From positions 1 through 64,000 of the forward strand of contig JAGYXB010001575.1 in the NCBI GenBank assembly GCA_022495005.1: a stretch of DNA of 64,000 nt, given 5' to 3'. Source of the DNA: Rhyacophila brunnea. Lineage: Eukaryota > Arthropoda > Insecta > Trichoptera > Rhyacophilidae. Made by a program: the position numbers and the translations under genes. Below are positions 1-11,119 of this stretch, one piece after another. Each line of letters opens with the position of its first letter. The stretch's first letter is position 1. The notes beneath the pieces are model-generated. The model ran no database searches. It saw only the letters and a program-made list of their open reading frames with translations, and was not told where the DNA came from.

Positions 1-2250
1 AAAAAGTTTAAAGATTATAATTGAGTTCTTGAGATTCTATTTTCACTGTGTTCTTGAGATTCTATTTTCACTGTGTTTCTAGCCGAAGGCTAATCTTTTA
101 TTCGTTCAATAATTTTTTCCTTGTTTTCAAAATTTCAAGGAGATCGTGGAAGCATTTTAGCAATGTTTCTTTCATATTATTATATTCCCTATCACTAACT
201 AAGCGGTTTTCCGTTTTTAGCGATTATATTTGAGGTAAAATAATAAGCAGCTGTTTATATTTGAATGACTGCCGATAAATTTCACCAAGTTGTCATCATT
301 GTTGGATTAATATTTTTATTTTTAATCTGTCATTTTTGCCTGACTTTCGTTGATGTGTAAAAATAATATTAAAAACCGAAGAAAACATTGCTCTGTCGTC
401 ATCATTTTTTAATATTATATACTTACTTATAAGAACATTAATTTATTTGCAAAACTTTCTTGTATATTATTAAATTATTGTAGGTTTTTTTCTCTTTTCA
501 AAATAAAACATTCGCGTGCCATAAAAAATCATCTCGCGTGACACTAGTGTCACAGGTTCGCCATCACTGATCTAGATTCATTCCGCTGTAGGGTTAATGC
601 TTTTAACTTTTGCATTATCTACTTAGTATTAGTATTTTGAGATGTTTAAAAAATACCTAATGATTATTTACCTTTGTATACATACATAGACCATAATTTC
701 GGAGTATATTTTCGGGGCAAATTTTCATAACAGCTAAATATGGTAAAATAAAAAAATGTATAATCCTCGTCATAGACATTTTCTTTGATCATTGTAAGTG
801 GCAATATGATGCAAATCCTTACTGCTTATTTTAATAATAATCTAGTTTATATTCTAAATTTAATTAAACGTTAATTTTTTTTTCTAACAGTGCTTTAATG
901 AATTAAATTTACAGAAAAGATGATCGCATATACATTACAAGTTTTAGGTAGATAGGTAGGAAGGTACCTAATATTGTATTATTAGGTTCCTACATTTATT
1001 CCTTTATTTTTATGGATAGTAATAAATATTTTGTGTAGTTTTCGTATCTTATTTTGTTATGAGGTTTTTTGAGATGAATATGTACGTATATTATGTTATT
1101 TAAATATCATAAGCAGGATTATAAAATACCCATACGATGTGTATTTATGAACTGCATTTTGTTTTTATATTATTAAATGTATTGTCTAAAATAGGTTGTC
1201 ATTGAAAATAAATGTATTATTATAATTGTCGTTTTATTTATCAATTTTGCTTAGCACTGCATAATATTGTGTTTTATTTTATTATTTAATATTGGTATTG
1301 TCTTTTCATAAAGGCTTCACTGTGAGTTAATACCGTTAAAGAAATTCATATGTAAGTATTATTATAAAAATATGACTTAGCAAATAGTGAATATTATTAA
1401 TTACTATAAAGTTACTTTACATATTTATCCATCAACCTACTGAAATATTTACAGCAGATTATTTTCTGTAGTATTTAAAGATATTTTATTTACCCTAAAA
1501 CACACTTTAAAATGTATTGTTTTAATTTAAGAAAAGTCTGAAAGAATATTATTTTCATTCAAACTGGCTCAATTTAACTAGTAAACTAGAAACAGACAAA
1601 AAAATAAAAAACACACGACGAAATAAATAACAATAACTTAAGTGTTTTATGGTTGTATTTTAAATCATATACATTTAATAAACTTTAAAAAAATATGTAC
1701 CATATACGAATACATATATTTTGGTTACTTACTGTTTTTATTTGGTGTTTTTCCTCGCTTTCTGTAAAGTTAAGTTTCGCATAACATATACTTAATTATC
1801 CCCTTTATAGGGACACCTACAGATTCGTAAATATAAATAAAAATATGTAAATTTAATTGTGCACATCTTTAAAATTTTTCCATTATTTTTATAAACATCA
1901 TATATATACTATACTTAAATAAAAATGACTAAAACTTCCAATAAAGTTACAAATTCGCTTTGTCAACATAATATCTAATGTAATATGTATATACCTTTCA
2001 AGTAGTTTACCTACTTATATTGTTTGTAATTTCATAATCTTCAAAATACTTATTTACGGGTTATATATACATATAAAGTTCAATTATAATGACATGAAAT
2101 CGAGAAAACGCCGAAAGACAATATTTTAACTAACCAATTCATTATTAATATTTCTTGTTTATAATATGAATAGGTAGGTATACACAAAAATTACTTAATT
2201 ATGCACATCTTCAATTTCTGGCGAGAAAAGAATTCTTTTCTTTTATAAAC
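1..2250. other. AT-rich stretch, nothing recognised
   Basis: No reading frame above background, no terminal inverted repeats and no match to the repeat families found elsewhere in the window. A short open frame near the left edge (48-233) lies in low-complexity AT-rich DNA and has a direct repeat of about 20 bp in front of it; I do not regard it as coding. Confidence 0.6.
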
Positions 2251-2597
2251 AGCATAAAGCATGAATAATAATTATTATCTATCATAATACAAATATATTA
2301 AGCGCAAAATGTATTAGGTACAACCACTAAGTAGATAGAAGCATTTATTAAAGTGTCGTGTCTACTTTCTCTACGAAGTCGTTACGTAGGTCTTTTCCTT
2401 TGCGCATTTTATTCAGCGGTGCGGCGTCCATTCTCCCGGCGGCCAGTTGGGCCGGTGTCAAATTAGGCCGGCGCCCGATTGTACCGGCGTCCGATCGTCC
2501 CGGAGGCCAATTGGGTCAGTGTCCGATTGTACCGGCGGCCAATAACCGGAGGCCAATCGGCGGAGGCCAGTTCGCGGTGCCAAATCGTCCTAGACCC
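2250..2597 (-). mobile_element. Foldback-like element, copy 1, with expanded terminal repeat units
   Basis: Read on the minus strand, this begins with a GC-rich terminal block and runs into sequence also present in the copy at 12690-13076 (shared blocks around GACGCCGCAC, TAGACACG and TTCTATCTACTTAG). Its far end is not recognisable, so the copy is truncated or diverged. The terminal block consists of tandem short units, listed separately. The open frame running through it (2358-2636) follows from the stop-poor GC-rich repeat and is not a gene. Confidence 0.6.
2423..2597. repeat. Eleven tandem 14-16-bp GC-rich units
   Basis: Units start at 2423, 2438, 2454, 2470, 2486, 2502, 2518, 2534, 2548, 2562 and 2576. 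Six consecutive units (2438-2533) are exactly 16 bp, the next three are 14 bp, and the last is 15 bp plus TAGACCC. The consensus is GGCGKCCRATTGTACC with variation in the middle. The block is strongly GC-rich in an AT-rich setting. It corresponds to the 1-2 units forming the terminal inverted repeats of the second copy at 12690-13076. Confidence 0.9.
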
Positions 2598-2698
2598 AGT
2601 AAAGTTGTTGATTCTACATTATTGTTAATCTACTGATAATTTCATCTGACAATACTTCATACCATAGATTATCTTGATCATAGACTAAAAATACATAA

Positions 2699-4551
2699 TC
2701 TCTATATATATAAAAATCTCGTGTCACGATGTTTGTGGTCGATCTCCTCCGAAATGGCTCGACCGATTTTTATGATTTTTTTATGTAAATTTGTTAGGTA
2801 TGAGAATAAGTCAACAAGTATATTTCATACCGCTAGGTGTTTAGGGTATCTTTATCCAGAAAATTTTTCTTTTATTTTTTTGACAATTTTTTTTAAATAT
2901 TTTTTTTATTATTTGGCATAAAAAAATACATATAACCCCAAATTTTCACCCTCTTACCCCCACCTTCCCATTTTTTAATCGCGATTTTATTATTTTTGTA
3001 TGAACAAATTTAACCGTCGTTCGTATTTCAAACAGAACGTTGTTGAATGACAGATGGCGCTACGTCCGAGAAGAATTCAAGAGAAGCATCGCGTCATTTT
3101 GACATTTCATTCGGCATATCACAACGCAGTGCGTGCAAAATTTTGTACGATTTATTTTAATTTATCTATTTTTATGTGCGTGTATTACAGTGCACAATGC
3201 CAGCAAGACGCAAGGAGGGCCATTTGGGCCGTCGAACGAATAAAGCAACAAACATGCGAAATAGTAGAGCAGAAAGAACAAACAAACAAGATAACAAAAA
3301 CGTGCGTGTAAGCATGTCGCAATTGCGTGCATCTCAATCACAACAGGCACGAGCTGAACGAAATCAACAACAACAATTGGAACGGAGCCAAGCGCGCCGG
3401 TCCGTAGTTAACACACGCAGAGCAAATGACCGACAACGCCAACAAGTACATCGAGCATTTACATCCGCTTCGTTCCTTCGTCTCGCATTCGATTACGAGC
3501 CAGATATTGAATATTCCGCTCATCCGAAAGTGCTGATTGGTGCTATGGACAAAGAATGTCCCCATTGTCATACGCTCAAATTCTGGGATTCTCAATAGCC
3601 GAGATGTGTTGCGCATCAGGAAAAGTGCAACTAGAAGAAATTGAGATACCACCAGAACCATTGAACGGCTTGCTCATCGGTACGGTTCCAGATTCAAACC
3701 TGTTCCTGAAGTCCATTCGCACATTCAATTCATGCTTCCAAATGACTTCGTTTGGAGCAACAGAAATAGTTCACAATACTGCGGCAAATGGTCAACAATT
3801 CCATTCTACATTCAAAATCAAAGGCCAAGTATATACCACAAAGTAGGCTCATTGCTGCCAATGCCAAACGAACCACATACATTTTTACAAATCTACTTCA
3901 TGGGCGCGGCGGCGGTGAGGACATCAATCATGTTGCGGCTACAATAGCCTCAATTCGCCTAATACCAGGCGCATCGTCAGTGAATTGGACGCCGTGTTGA
4001 ATGAGCACAATGAATTATTGAAATTCTTCAAAGCACACATGCACGAATTGCAAAGTGACAATCACGCTATTGTCATCAATCCTGATAAAACACCAGCTGG
4101 AGAGCACGTACGTCGATTCAATGCCACTGTTGTTGACGACATTGCTGGAATCATGGTTGGCGACCGCACATCGACGCGAGAAATCGTGATTCAAAGAAGA
4201 AACAATAATCTGGAGTTTATCGCTGACGCACACCGTTCATACGACGCTCTCCAATATCCGCTAATTTTCTGGAAGGGACAAGACGGATATTGCATAAACA
4301 ATAAACAACGAGATCCTGTCACAGGTAATTCATTCATTATGAACATCATTACTCATTTTGAATTGAGAAAATGAATGGTTGGTGTTTTTTTGTTTTTATC
4401 GGCGGTCATCGTCTACAGCGCTTCATTCCTCTTGCTGTCATAGATCCCATCCCCACACACTTACGATACATTCGTTATTTTTTTATTTAACAACCAAAAT
4501 ATTCACTAGAAATAATTTATATGGCAGAACAACGTTTGCCGGGTCAGCTAG
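2699..4551 (+). mobile_element. Helitron, decayed, N-terminal Rep region only
   Basis: The element starts with TC followed by a TATATATAAAAA-type leader and ends with GCCGGGTCAGCTAG, so it has the 5'-TC and CTRR-3' ends expected of Helitrons. Flanking bases are A and T, the usual insertion site, without target duplication. It carries a broken reading frame matching the N-terminal Helitron-like domain but lacks the HUH nuclease and helicase parts, so it is non-autonomous. The length of about 1.85 kb compares with 5-7 kb for autonomous insect Helitrons. Confidence 0.88.
3197..4372 (+). pseudogene. Helitron Rep/helicase N-terminal domain, frameshifted
   Basis: In an intact element this protein is a rolling-circle replication initiator fused to a helicase. 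The start chosen is ATG 3197 (MPARRKEGHLG). An N-terminal basic, Gln-rich region is followed by CPHC (the first half of the conserved Cys motif), then after a frameshift near 3590 EMCCASGKV, PPEPLNGLL and FNSCFQMTSFGA. A second frameshift near 3835 leads to LLPMPNEPHTFLQIYFMG. A third near 3950-3985 leads to LNEHNELLKFFK, KTPAGEHVRRFNA and HRSYDALQYPLIFWKGQDGY, all hallmarks of the Helitron-like N domain. The frame stops at 4372 in sequence that no longer resembles the family. The rest (HUH nuclease, SF1 helicase) is absent. At least three frameshifts make it non-functional. Confidence 0.9.
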
Positions 4552-4586
4552 TATCTTATAAAATGTAGACTATTAAAGTAGTGATA

Positions 4587-5056
4587 AAAATTACAAGATG
4601 AAAAGAACTTTTTATATACTTACAACGTTTTTAAATTTTCTGTTGAATTATTATGCTCAATATGCTCAAACTTGTACTTGATATGAAGTAAATAAAAAAC
4701 AAACAAACAAACAAATATAGAATACTGAAATGTCATGTTTTCCATAGTAACGCACGTATATATTAATAATTTAGTTGCTAGGACCACCCCCTAGCAACCA
4801 ATAATAGTCTTTTACTTTTTACGGATTTTTGTGAAATAACTTTCGATACAAAACAGAATTAACTGAAAATGAATTCAATTCTGCTTAAAGATGGCTAAAC
4901 GTATTAAAAGAATGCATTGGCATCGTGTTCTGATATATTATAAAAGTTTAAAATGTCTAGCTAGTCGAGAAGTTATTTAAAAATCGATTGCAAAACTTGT
5001 ACTGGACATAAAACCACCGGACAAACAAGAATACGAGCCAATAAAAACGTTCTAAT
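4587..5056 (-). repeat. Repeat family F, copy 1
   Basis: A dispersed element of about 480-580 bp found at least six times in the window. Shared blocks include CGTATTCTTGTTTGTCCGG, CTTGCAATCGATTTTTAACT, an internal hairpin TTGCTAGG...CCTAGCAA, and an end reading AAAAGTTCTTTTTATCTTG. No coding capacity. It could be a MITE or a SINE; no terminal inverted repeats are obvious. Confidence 0.8.
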
Positions 5057-5157
5057 AAAAATATATTCTTCATGCAAGATATTCGTCAAGACCTTTTTTA
5101 TCTTGTAGATTGTTATAGTCTTGAGGCTATTCGAAATATTTATATTGAAATATTTAC

Positions 5158-5401
5158 ACCCGCGATGGCCGCGCGGCTTAATTGTAGGCCTATAGCGTCG
5201 TGGGTCCCAGGTACGAATCCTGGGTCTGGAAACTATACATATTATTTTTCAATTTGTGTATGAGTCAGAGTATGGACCTATTGTTGAACAATTGGCTGAC
5301 ATTCATTTCTCGTAAAAACAATAAAATCTGTTAAAACAAACCTTCACTCTGTGGAGGATCATAGTACGTATGATGTTATCAGGATCGGATATGGTCGAGG
5401 G
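5158..5401 (+). repeat. tRNA-derived SINE, copy 1
   Basis: The head resembles a tRNA gene with pol III A box (TGGCCGCGCGGC) and B box (GGTACGAATCC, consensus GGTTCGANTCC). The body is shared with the copies at 18823, 28827, 44150 and 16285 (AGTATGGACCTA, TTGAACAATTGGCTGACAT, CACTCTGTGGAG) and the tail reads GGATCGGATATGGTCG. The acceptor ends do not pair as in a real tRNA, so this is a retroposon and not a tRNA gene. Confidence 0.85.
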
Positions 5402-5429
5402 AGAGAAATATTTTAGTGTTGGTTATCAG

Positions 5430-6477
5430 AAGTGAATCCAATCCCGAGCCAAAATCTTGATCCCGGGATTTCGGGATTACGATTTGACGATCGCGGGACT
5501 GGTCCCGGGATTGGCATTTTTTTCAATAATTAATATAAAATTTCTATATATAGGTACAAATAACGTTGATAAACGGTATTTAAGACATTTATTGTTAATA
5601 TTGTGTACGTTAAATTTTGGAAATACATAGGTTTAATGGAGTAAATAATATTGTAATATGTATAAATAATAATGTGAAAGAAAAACAGTTTCATTTATTT
5701 AAGAAAAGATAACAAATACAAGTTAAATTAAAATAAAAAAAATGACAAATGCATTAAAAACATGGTGGAATCACATGGAATCACACATGGTGGACTCAAA
5801 CATGGTGAAGGGAGGAAATGCTCAGCGTAGGTCAAAATGGAGCTTTTGTTCTATTTTCAAAGCATGCTCCTGGACATACCTTAAATATTAAGAATAATAA
5901 AATGCGTAATTCTTGTCAAATTTGGGATCACAGAGATTATCAATATAATTTTTTATCGTAAATATTTCACTATAATAATGTCGATAAAAATTATACAGAT
6001 GGTTTTATAAATGCGTTTAAAAATTAATAAATGTAAAAAATCTTAACACCACTGCACATTTATGTACTGAAATATGACTATATTCTAAAACATTAGAGCG
6101 AGAGATCTACAACGTTTAAGGTATGTCCAGGATCATGCTTTGAAAATAGAAAAAAGCTCAATTTTGACCCACGCTGAGCACGTCCGCCCAAGCATTGTTT
6201 TTTTCAATGTTTCTCATTTTTATTAATTTATGTGAAAAAATAAAATGAATTGGCAACACACAATGGGAAATAAATCAAACTTCATTCAAACTCAGTTTAT
6301 TTCTAATGTATTTGTATGTTAATAAAATTATTTTTTCTGTTATATTTTCGTTTTTATTTTATTTTCCATAAAAATTGATAAAAAAAACTCAATCCAGAAA
6401 GTTGCTGGAATGTGTTTACCAATCCCGGGATTAATAGGTATCGAAAATAGTTCGGGATCCCGGGATTGGAATCCCTA
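5430..6477 (-). mobile_element. Non-autonomous hAT, family A copy 1 (CCCGGGATT ends)
   Basis: Terminal inverted repeats read TAGGGATTCCAATCCCGGGA at one end and a diverged version (AAGTGAATCCAATCCCGAGC) at the other. It is flanked by a perfect 8-bp duplication GTTATCAG (5422-5429 and 6478-6485), diagnostic of hAT-type insertion. It has no transposase. A family C MITE is inserted at about 5810-6189. The second copy is at 55792-56668. Confidence 0.9.
5810..6189. mobile_element. MITE family C copy 1, nested in the hAT
   Basis: Ends are inverted copies of TGCTCAGCGTAGGTCAAAAT. The interior contains the family block AATTCTTGTCAAATTTGGGA and GAGCGAGAGA. It is shorter than other copies, having lost much of the left half. 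It interrupts the hAT at 5430-6477 and is therefore younger. Confidence 0.8.
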
Positions 6478-6930
6478 GTTATCAGTCTTTCGAACATCCC
6501 CCGATTTCATGAGATTTCAAGTGTACCTATACGTATAAAAAAAGATTTAGGGTGATGTTTCAAAAACATATCTGGTGATAAACAATTTTACTGTGCAAAG
6601 AAATTAATATTATTTGAATAAGTAGTTCCATATATTATTTTCTATGGACACCGTGATTACTTTGCAATGTTGCATAATACATTACATCCGTTCTATTATG
6701 TTTGTAGTTAGTAGTATATTAAGCAAAGTGAATATTTTCTTTTGAAAGAAGCATAATTTTCATCTTAGACATCAACATTTTTTTGTTATTGTGTGATATA
6801 AAATTTGACCATGAAACGAATATTTCGTTCGGCGCCAATAAGGCTGGCTAGCATTGCTTGAGATTCTTATATGGCAATATAAAATCTATGAAGAATTTCA
6901 CGAGATAATGTGTATTAGTATGCGTGAGAA

Positions 6931-8136
6931 CAGTGGCGCACTCATGATTTAATATTGGGGGAGGGGGCAAAGAGGAGAATATAAATTAGTCCCATAGGCT
7001 CTTTTTCTTCTTTGTATAATTATTTTTACATTTATTTTCACAATACACGGCGGTATATTTTTACAGTTTCTCCTAGTTTTTATTAAATTGGAGGCATAGT
7101 GGCGGTAACCGTTGAGCGTGTCATCAGCGACTGGCGGATTGGAAGTGACTAACAGCGACCATGCAGGATATGTGCGCCTAGTATGCTAAAACATTACTAA
7201 ATTAATATCTGAGCTACAATATTTATGCCGAATTCCACTGAATAAAAATATTCTGTTGATTTACACCACCACCGATTGTAGTGGGTGTAGTCGTTCTTTT
7301 CGCCGAATGTATATCGTCAATTTTTGGTTTTTTTTTTTGAGGTTCCAAAATATTAATTGAAAATGGACAAAAAAAAGTATTATTGCATTTAACTTATACA
7401 TAAACCTACTCAATACAACACAGCCTAAATTTCGTTTATCGATCTTTTGTCTATTGCACTCAGTGTACCTACACCATGGCCCCCACATCCTGAAACGGGC
7501 ACTCAGGCTTAGGATATTTGGCGGCCCCCCTACCTACCGTTAAGATTAAAGGCAGTGTGAAACACTACATTAACATTTTTCAAATTGTGTTTTAGTTCAA
7601 ATTAAGAGTATCTACTTATACAGTGAATTATTAGGGATTTTTAATACATATACTTTAATAATGGAGCTGTTGAGTATCGACACATAATAATCAGAAAATA
7701 TATTGCACAATTATATAATTTAAAATGTTCATGGGTACAAAGTATAATAGCGCCGCAGGCGACTTTTTTACTATTAAAGCTAATTTACGATGTGTGTTTA
7801 TCTCACTTATCTGGTCAACCCGACACGCCGGGTCCCCAGGCTAGAGCCCTGTCAGCCCTTCCCAGCCATGACCTACACCATTCCGGAATTCGGGTGGACA
7901 CTGGGAATTTTTTGACAGTTCCATTACGGATTGGGTTTCTAAAAAAACCCGACATTAGTGTTTCGAAATTTTTGTGTTAGAAATTAAAATCTAAGAAAAA
8001 TTTCTAAAAAGGGTGCTGGAGAATAATTACAAATCATTTTTTTTGCCGTGTTTTTATTTGTCTAAGCCCAAGGTATAGTTTATTGCCTTACAATTTGCCA
8101 GGGCCCCTTGCCCTCCCCCCCTGGGTGCGCCACTGC
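6931..8136. mobile_element. hAT-like non-autonomous element, family I
   Basis: It begins CAGTGGCGCACTCA and ends GGGTGCGCCACTG, giving terminal inverted repeats of about 12 bp. Flanking 8-bp sequences CGTGAGAA and CTTGAGAA match at 7 of 8, a decayed hAT target duplication. It is 1.2 kb with no coding capacity. The interior (7480-7790) shares a GC-rich block (CACATCCTGAA, GGCGGCCC, GCGCCGCAGGCGAC) with 16975-17230 and in part with 31157-31958. Confidence 0.8.
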
Positions 8137-8433
8137 TTGAGAACACACTCATATCTATCGTATGAAATTTAATTGTATTTTATATATATTATTATGTATA
8201 TTATTTAATATTACAATAATAATTATAATGGGTACGAACACAGCAATTTAATTTTTACAAATTATTATAAAGCGCTTCCAAACAAGACGTCATTGTGGTT
8301 AGGTTAAGTAAAGTTGCTAATTTATTATCTAAGCGCCACTATGTTGATTTTTTCAAATTCTCAGTTTGATTTGTGTAATCCTGAAAGGCTATAGCCTCAG
8401 CTGAGGCATGACCTAAAAAGCTCGTGACTAGGC

Positions 8434-9606
8434 CAGTGGTCGGCAAACTCATTTGTCAAAAGAGCCAAATATCAGCAGAACAACGATTGAGATTTCTTTT
8501 GAGAGCCAAATTTTTTAAACTTACTATATAGGTAGGTACACTGTTGACGTGATATCATTCTTAATAATGATCTAATTTATTGATAAAAATTAAATTGTAA
8601 GTAAGGTATCCATAAAATTAAATCATGACAATGACTGAAAAACACTTAATGTGAACAATGGCCTTGAATCTCCTTGAAAAGTTTGGATAAGTCAGGTTTG
8701 TATGCTGTTGTTTTTAATTTTAGGCACGATTCCAGGTTCTCGTCAATAAGACGACTTCTCAATTTACTCTTGATAAGGTTTATGCTTGAAAAAGATTGTT
8801 CGCATGAATATGTAGATCCGGAAAGGGAAAGAAGAGCAAACGATAGTTTTTTGAACTGATCACATGCGTCAGAAATACTATTCCAGGTATTAAAAATCAT
8901 CATGTCTCCCTTCTCCAGGTCTTTCAAAGCAGACTACCAAACTTGTGCTGTGAAACATGTTCACATTTGTTTTTCTCCAATATGTCCATATAATCACAGA
9001 GATGTTCAAATTTAGAACTCCATAATTCTTTATCGATAAGCTTTATCTATAATAGAGTTGATAATCTTAATCACCAATTCCATAACTTTGCAAATGTATG
9101 CGCACAAATCTCTTCTTGACGAATGATGCAATGGTAAGCAAGTATCTCGTGATTTTTTTTTCTTTCAAAACAGCAACAACCCCTTTTCTTACGCCAGTCA
9201 TACTTAACGCCCGCCTCGTCTGTTGAAATTGACACAATTTTATCGAGTAGAATAATATGATGTTTTTCCAAACACTCAATTACAACATATGCAATATCCT
9301 CTCTACGTGTTTGACATTTGAGTGGCAATAATCCTACAAGTTCTTCTTTAGGACCTGTAGGTAGATGAAATAAATCGTACAAAACGTGAAACTTGTGCGT
9401 ATCATTTATGTCACAAGATTCGTTAACTGCTATTGATAAAGCTGAAACCAATAAGATCTCCGACTTGCTGGTTGGTTATATTCGAAGATATTTTGACTGT
9501 TCTATCTTTCACTGTTTTAGCCCATACGTGGTCTTTTGTGGCCGAGCCACACCCAAGGGGCCAAAGAGCCACATGTGGCTCGCGAGCCGCGGTTTGCCGA
9601 CCACTG
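8434..9606 (-). mobile_element. hAT transposon with transposase remnant
   Basis: Terminal inverted repeats CAGTGGTCGGCAAAC and GTTTGCCGACCACTG. A perfect 8-bp target duplication GACTAGGC lies at 8426-8433 and 9607-9614. At 1,173 bp it is shorter than an autonomous hAT (2.5-4 kb), and its transposase is a pseudogene on the minus strand. It lies inside a family D MITE. Confidence 0.96.
8646..9480 (-). pseudogene. hAT transposase remnant (GTF2I-repeat-domain-protein-like lineage)
   Basis: Two separated minus-strand pieces survive. The upstream piece (9071-9451) holds part of the RNase H-like catalytic core: SIAVNESCDINDT, where an intact family member has a conserved Asp-rich strand, then LVGLLPLKCQT, LDKIVSISTDEA and HEILAYHCIIRQE. 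The downstream piece (8646-8927) holds the C-terminal hAT dimerisation region: LSFALLSLSGSTYSCEQSFS and LIKSKLRSRLIDENL. The middle is missing and the frame breaks near 9130-9200. An intact protein would cut and paste the element. Transposases of this type are often annotated in animals as general transcription factor II-I repeat-domain-containing protein 2-like; the name reflects domestication and implies no transcription-factor role here. Confidence 0.88.
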
Positions 9607-9934
9607 GACTAGGCGATGCGCGGATTGTGCAAATGACGCGAGCCGAACGAAATATGATTTGTCATAAAAATCCAACATGCGTCCATTTAATGTTATGTTT
9701 ATTGTTATATTACTAATAATAATAGTATATTCATTGACATGTTTTCTTTTTCAAGTACATGCGGAACGTTTTTTAGTCATCTTTACACGATTCAAGAATA
9801 TATTCCTCCGACGCCATCACAAAATAAATTGACGTGCTCACAAGTCGACTATCGCTCTCCGAATGGCAACGCGTCCGAAATTACGTCCCACATAATGTTG
9901 AAAATTATTTGCCGTTTCACTTATGTACGCTAAG

Positions 9935-10387
9935 CAAATTGAAACTTGCAGAGACAGAACATGTTAAAAACTATGTTTCTAACCGACACTATGCTTTGTG
10001 TGCAAAAATGTGTTTTTTTGTGTATTATGACCTTCTAATACTGCTAGAAAAAAATACCAGTAGACAGTGCCACCCGTTAACATTCTCAGTCATCTGTCAA
10101 ACTATTATGAGAGTATCCTATCATTTTCTATCTTAAAATAAACGATTTATTTTTTGCGTGTCTGTTTATTTTTCAAATTTAGAATTTGTGTTTACGTGTA
10201 TGTTTTCTCTCACTTTGTCCCTTTTCATGCGTCCTCTTCTTGTCTCACTCTTTTCTACACATTTACATATTTTCTCTATGCGTTACAGATAAATCAAGAC
10301 AAAATATACGTTCCATAAGACCACATAGGCGTGTAAATATCCACAGGATAAATATTAATAAAATTCTAAACCCTTGATGGAATCATC
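9935..10387. other. No recognised feature
   Basis: AT-rich, with a short open frame (10186-10377) made of low-complexity C/T-rich sequence. No family match in the window. Confidence 0.5.
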
Positions 10388-10391
10388 ATTT

Positions 10392-10647
10392 CGTCACTGT
10401 TCTGGCAGAAGACACTAATTCGAAAAAAATGACATATTGAGTTAGTTATACCAAAACGTTCCTTATTTCAAACTTTACCGTCTGGAAACCTTCTTAATAA
10501 ATAAACAGTCTTTATTTTAAAGTCATCCTTTTTACGATTACTTAATAAACTCACATGATAGACCATTTCAAATATTTTAACAACTTCAAAGTCAAATTAC
10601 TCAAAACTAGTATTCTCCAGTTAGTGTGTTCTGCCAGAACAGAGACG
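10392..10647 (+). mobile_element. MITE family B copy 1
   Basis: Near-perfect terminal inverted repeats of about 27 bp: CGTCACTGTTCTGGCAGAAG at the left and the complement of CGTCTCTGTTCTGGCAGAAC at the right. It is flanked by the 4-bp duplication ATTT (10388-10391 and 10648-10651). It is 256 bp long. Other copies are at 19034-19288 and 49868-50104. The 4-bp duplication fits Sola- or Chapaev-type elements better than hAT or mariner. Confidence 0.92.
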
Positions 10648-10651
10648 ATTT

Positions 10652-11119
10652 TACATAATGTTCCAAATTTATTTTAACTGCTGTTCACATTCTATTGGTT
10701 TTATGAAAACAATGTAACAATTTTTAATTTAGAAATAATCTAGTATTTCCTTCGTACCTAAAAATATTTAAATAGCATTTACTAACTATTGATGTCATAT
10801 ACCTATGTAGGTTTATCACCATTATCATCATCAGCCTGGATCAATCTACTGCCGGATGAAGGCTGATTCCATTTCTCTCGGTCCTATAAATTGCCTTTCA
10901 ATATTAAACAATCTGGCAGCTGGCCGTTGCTAGCTGGTTCGGCTAGTTTATTTAATTAAATATACACAAAACAATATTGTCTATAAAGTACACTAAGGGC
11001 ATACGGTTTATTTATTGTGAAAATTGGTTATGCATACGGTTATATTGTTTATAATGTCATTGTCAGATTCAGCGCCACAAAAGTGTGTTAGGAAAAAGCC
11101 GCTAAGATACCTACTTATA
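10652..11119. other. Unassigned; possible LINE-tail motif near 10830
   Basis: Mostly AT-rich. A segment near 10825-10900 (CATCATCAGCCTGGATCAAT, then CTGCCGGATGAAGG and CTCGGTCC) resembles a short motif that I recall as common in insect non-LTR retrotransposon remnants; the match is from memory and weak. Confidence 0.3.

Larger units (their letters stand above)
8385..9934 (+). mobile_element. MITE family D copy 1, split by a hAT
   Basis: The left piece 8385-8433 (GGCTATAGCCTCAGCTGAGG) and right piece 9615-9934 (GATGCGCGGATTGTGCAAAT to CGTTTCACTTATGTACGC) are one family D MITE of about 370 bp, interrupted by the hAT at 8434-9606. One copy of the 8-bp duplication sits at the break, so removing the hAT restores the family sequence. 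Confidence 0.9.

Noticed and set aside
2423..2597. CRISPR-like array
   Set aside because: Units are 14-16 bp, abut without spacers, and the setting is a eukaryotic transposon.
2358..2636. Open frame of 92 codons with Pro/Gly-rich repeats
   Set aside because: It is the translation of the 16-bp tandem units in a transposon end; unit lengths of 14 and 15 bp shift the frame, which a coding repeat would avoid.
5158..5230. Possible tRNA gene in the first SINE
   Set aside because: The same head is followed by the same 170-bp body in several copies with target duplications; the arms do not close.
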